This document shows, one piece after another, positions 63,593 to 64,000 of a stretch of 64,000 nucleotides of DNA. The DNA comes from CAXXFQ01 sp963674475 (GTDB lineage: Bacteria > Planctomycetota > Planctomycetia > Pirellulales > Thermoguttaceae): assembly GCA_963674475.2 (NCBI GenBank), contig CAXXFQ010000024.1, positions 310,001-374,000 of the forward strand. Reading direction: 5' to 3'. The notes under the pieces were generated by a model. It worked only from the letters and a program-made list of their open reading frames with translations, ran no database searches and was not told where the DNA came from. A program made the translations under genes and the position numbers. Each line of letters opens with the position of its first letter. Position 1 is the first letter of the stretch.

Positions 63593-64000
63593 CTAGTTTA
63601 ATTTTCTATCGCCGACTTTTTTGATCCAACGTCGGGTCCATTCAACGGACTCGAAACCCAAATCCATGACCGTGTTGCCCATAAAGATAATCCCTTCGAT
63701 CCGTCCTTCCTCCAGCCAACGCAGCCCGACCTCGCACTGGTGCTTCATCAACTCGACGGGGATCCCTTCCTTATTTTCATAATCGACCAGGTAGCAGCCG
63801 AGCATCTTTCGCTTGTTAGGAAAGCGTTGTTCGGCCTTCCGCAAAATCTCTTCCGTCTTCCGAATTTCCCGGCTATTCCAGTTCCAAATCGTCAGCACGT
63901 CGACCTGATCGAGATAATCATCCAGCGGGAGATCGAATTGTCTCACATAGAGCACTGTGAATATATCGAGCGTCTTGCCCATCTGCGCTAGCTTCCGGCG
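63593..64000 (-). CDS. C-terminal part of an unidentified protein (partial at window edge)
   Basis: The frame is open to the window edge; codons upstream of the first ATG (63982) read RRKLAQ, so the gene probably starts outside. The sequence LDQVDVLTIWNWNSREIRKT, RKMLGCYLVDYENKEGIPVE and WLEEGRIEGIIFMGNTVMDL looks like the last strands and helices of a TIM-barrel-type domain. The pattern is compatible with a glycosidase-like or DUF protein. No family is named. Confidence 0.6.
   Translation of the reverse strand, partial: RRKLAQMGKTLDIFTVLYVRQFDLPLDDYLDQVDVLTIWNWNSREIRKTEEILRKAEQRFPNKRKMLGCYLVDYENKEGIPVELMKHQCEVGLRWLEEGRIEGIIFMGNTVMDLGFESVEWTRRWIKKVGDRKLN

Overview
The window looks like a planctomycete chromosome, probably Pirellulales-like. 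The evidence is two DUF1559 prepilin-like proteins, a giant cell-surface protein that opens with the planctomycete LEPLEDRRML motif and ends in a dockerin-like Ca-binding pair, two DUF1573 proteins, secreted Gfo/Idh/MocA oxidoreductases, XylR-type AraC regulators and polysaccharide-debranching glycosidases. No rRNA, tRNA or CRISPR array was seen. The assignment is inference from gene content.

Layout. 0-4.1 kb: IS debris, an integrase-core IS, then a phage-like cassette with two Cys-rich proteins. 4.1-10.7 kb: a 2199-residue beta-helix surface protein. 11.0-13.1 kb: a second copy of the same IS whose hairpin-bearing leader truncates a glycosyltransferase. 13.1-29.7 kb: a long minus-strand run with tandem esterases, a DUF1559 protein, a TPR protein, a GT39-type glycosyltransferase, a DUF1573 protein, a LolA-like membrane protein, two paralogous secreted Cys-rich proteins, a membrane-anchored C39-type peptidase and a MauE-thioredoxin fusion. 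This run is broken by an IS3-type element and an IS256-type element. 30.0-31.1 kb: phage remnants (gpW-like gene, frameshifted portal gene). 31.1-35.3 kb: a XylR/oxidoreductase pair divergent from a second oxidoreductase. 35.6-38.0 kb: another IS3-type copy joined to a decayed copy of the phage cassette. 38.2-46.1 kb: two divergent LolCDE/MacB-like ABC exporters. 46.2-47.1 kb: a DUF1559 protein. 47.2-48.9 kb: a third, shattered IS copy holding the tail of a toxin-like gene, a SUKH-like immunity pseudogene and an RHS remnant. 49.0-52.8 kb: a GH106-like rhamnosidase. 53.2-57.0 kb: an AraC remnant, two IS3-family elements, an RHS core fragment and a Cys-rich phage fragment. 57.1-59.3 kb: a TadE-TadG-DUF1573 operon. 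60.3-62.1 kb: a GH127-like arabinofuranosidase. 62.5-63.6 kb: nested IS and hairpin-repeat debris. 63.6 kb to the end: the C-terminal part of a gene that leaves the window.

The best candidate for an undescribed system is the 23.0-29.7 kb group. It would make two exported disulfide-rich proteins sharing a Cys pattern, an anchored C39-type protease with a complete Q/C/H/D set but no ABC transporter, and a MauE-type quinone/thiol redox membrane protein fused to a CxxC thioredoxin-like domain, with DUF1573 and LolA-like partners. A reasonable reading is an extracytoplasmic oxidation-and-processing pathway for Cys-rich secreted proteins. That reading is inference.

The second theme is genome plasticity. 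A hairpin repeat occurs six times, always at the edge of a rearranged segment. A string-of-hairpins repeat sits inside two unrelated IS types. Pieces of one phage-like gene cassette recur at 1.9, 30.1, 36.7, 56.9 and 59.8 kb.
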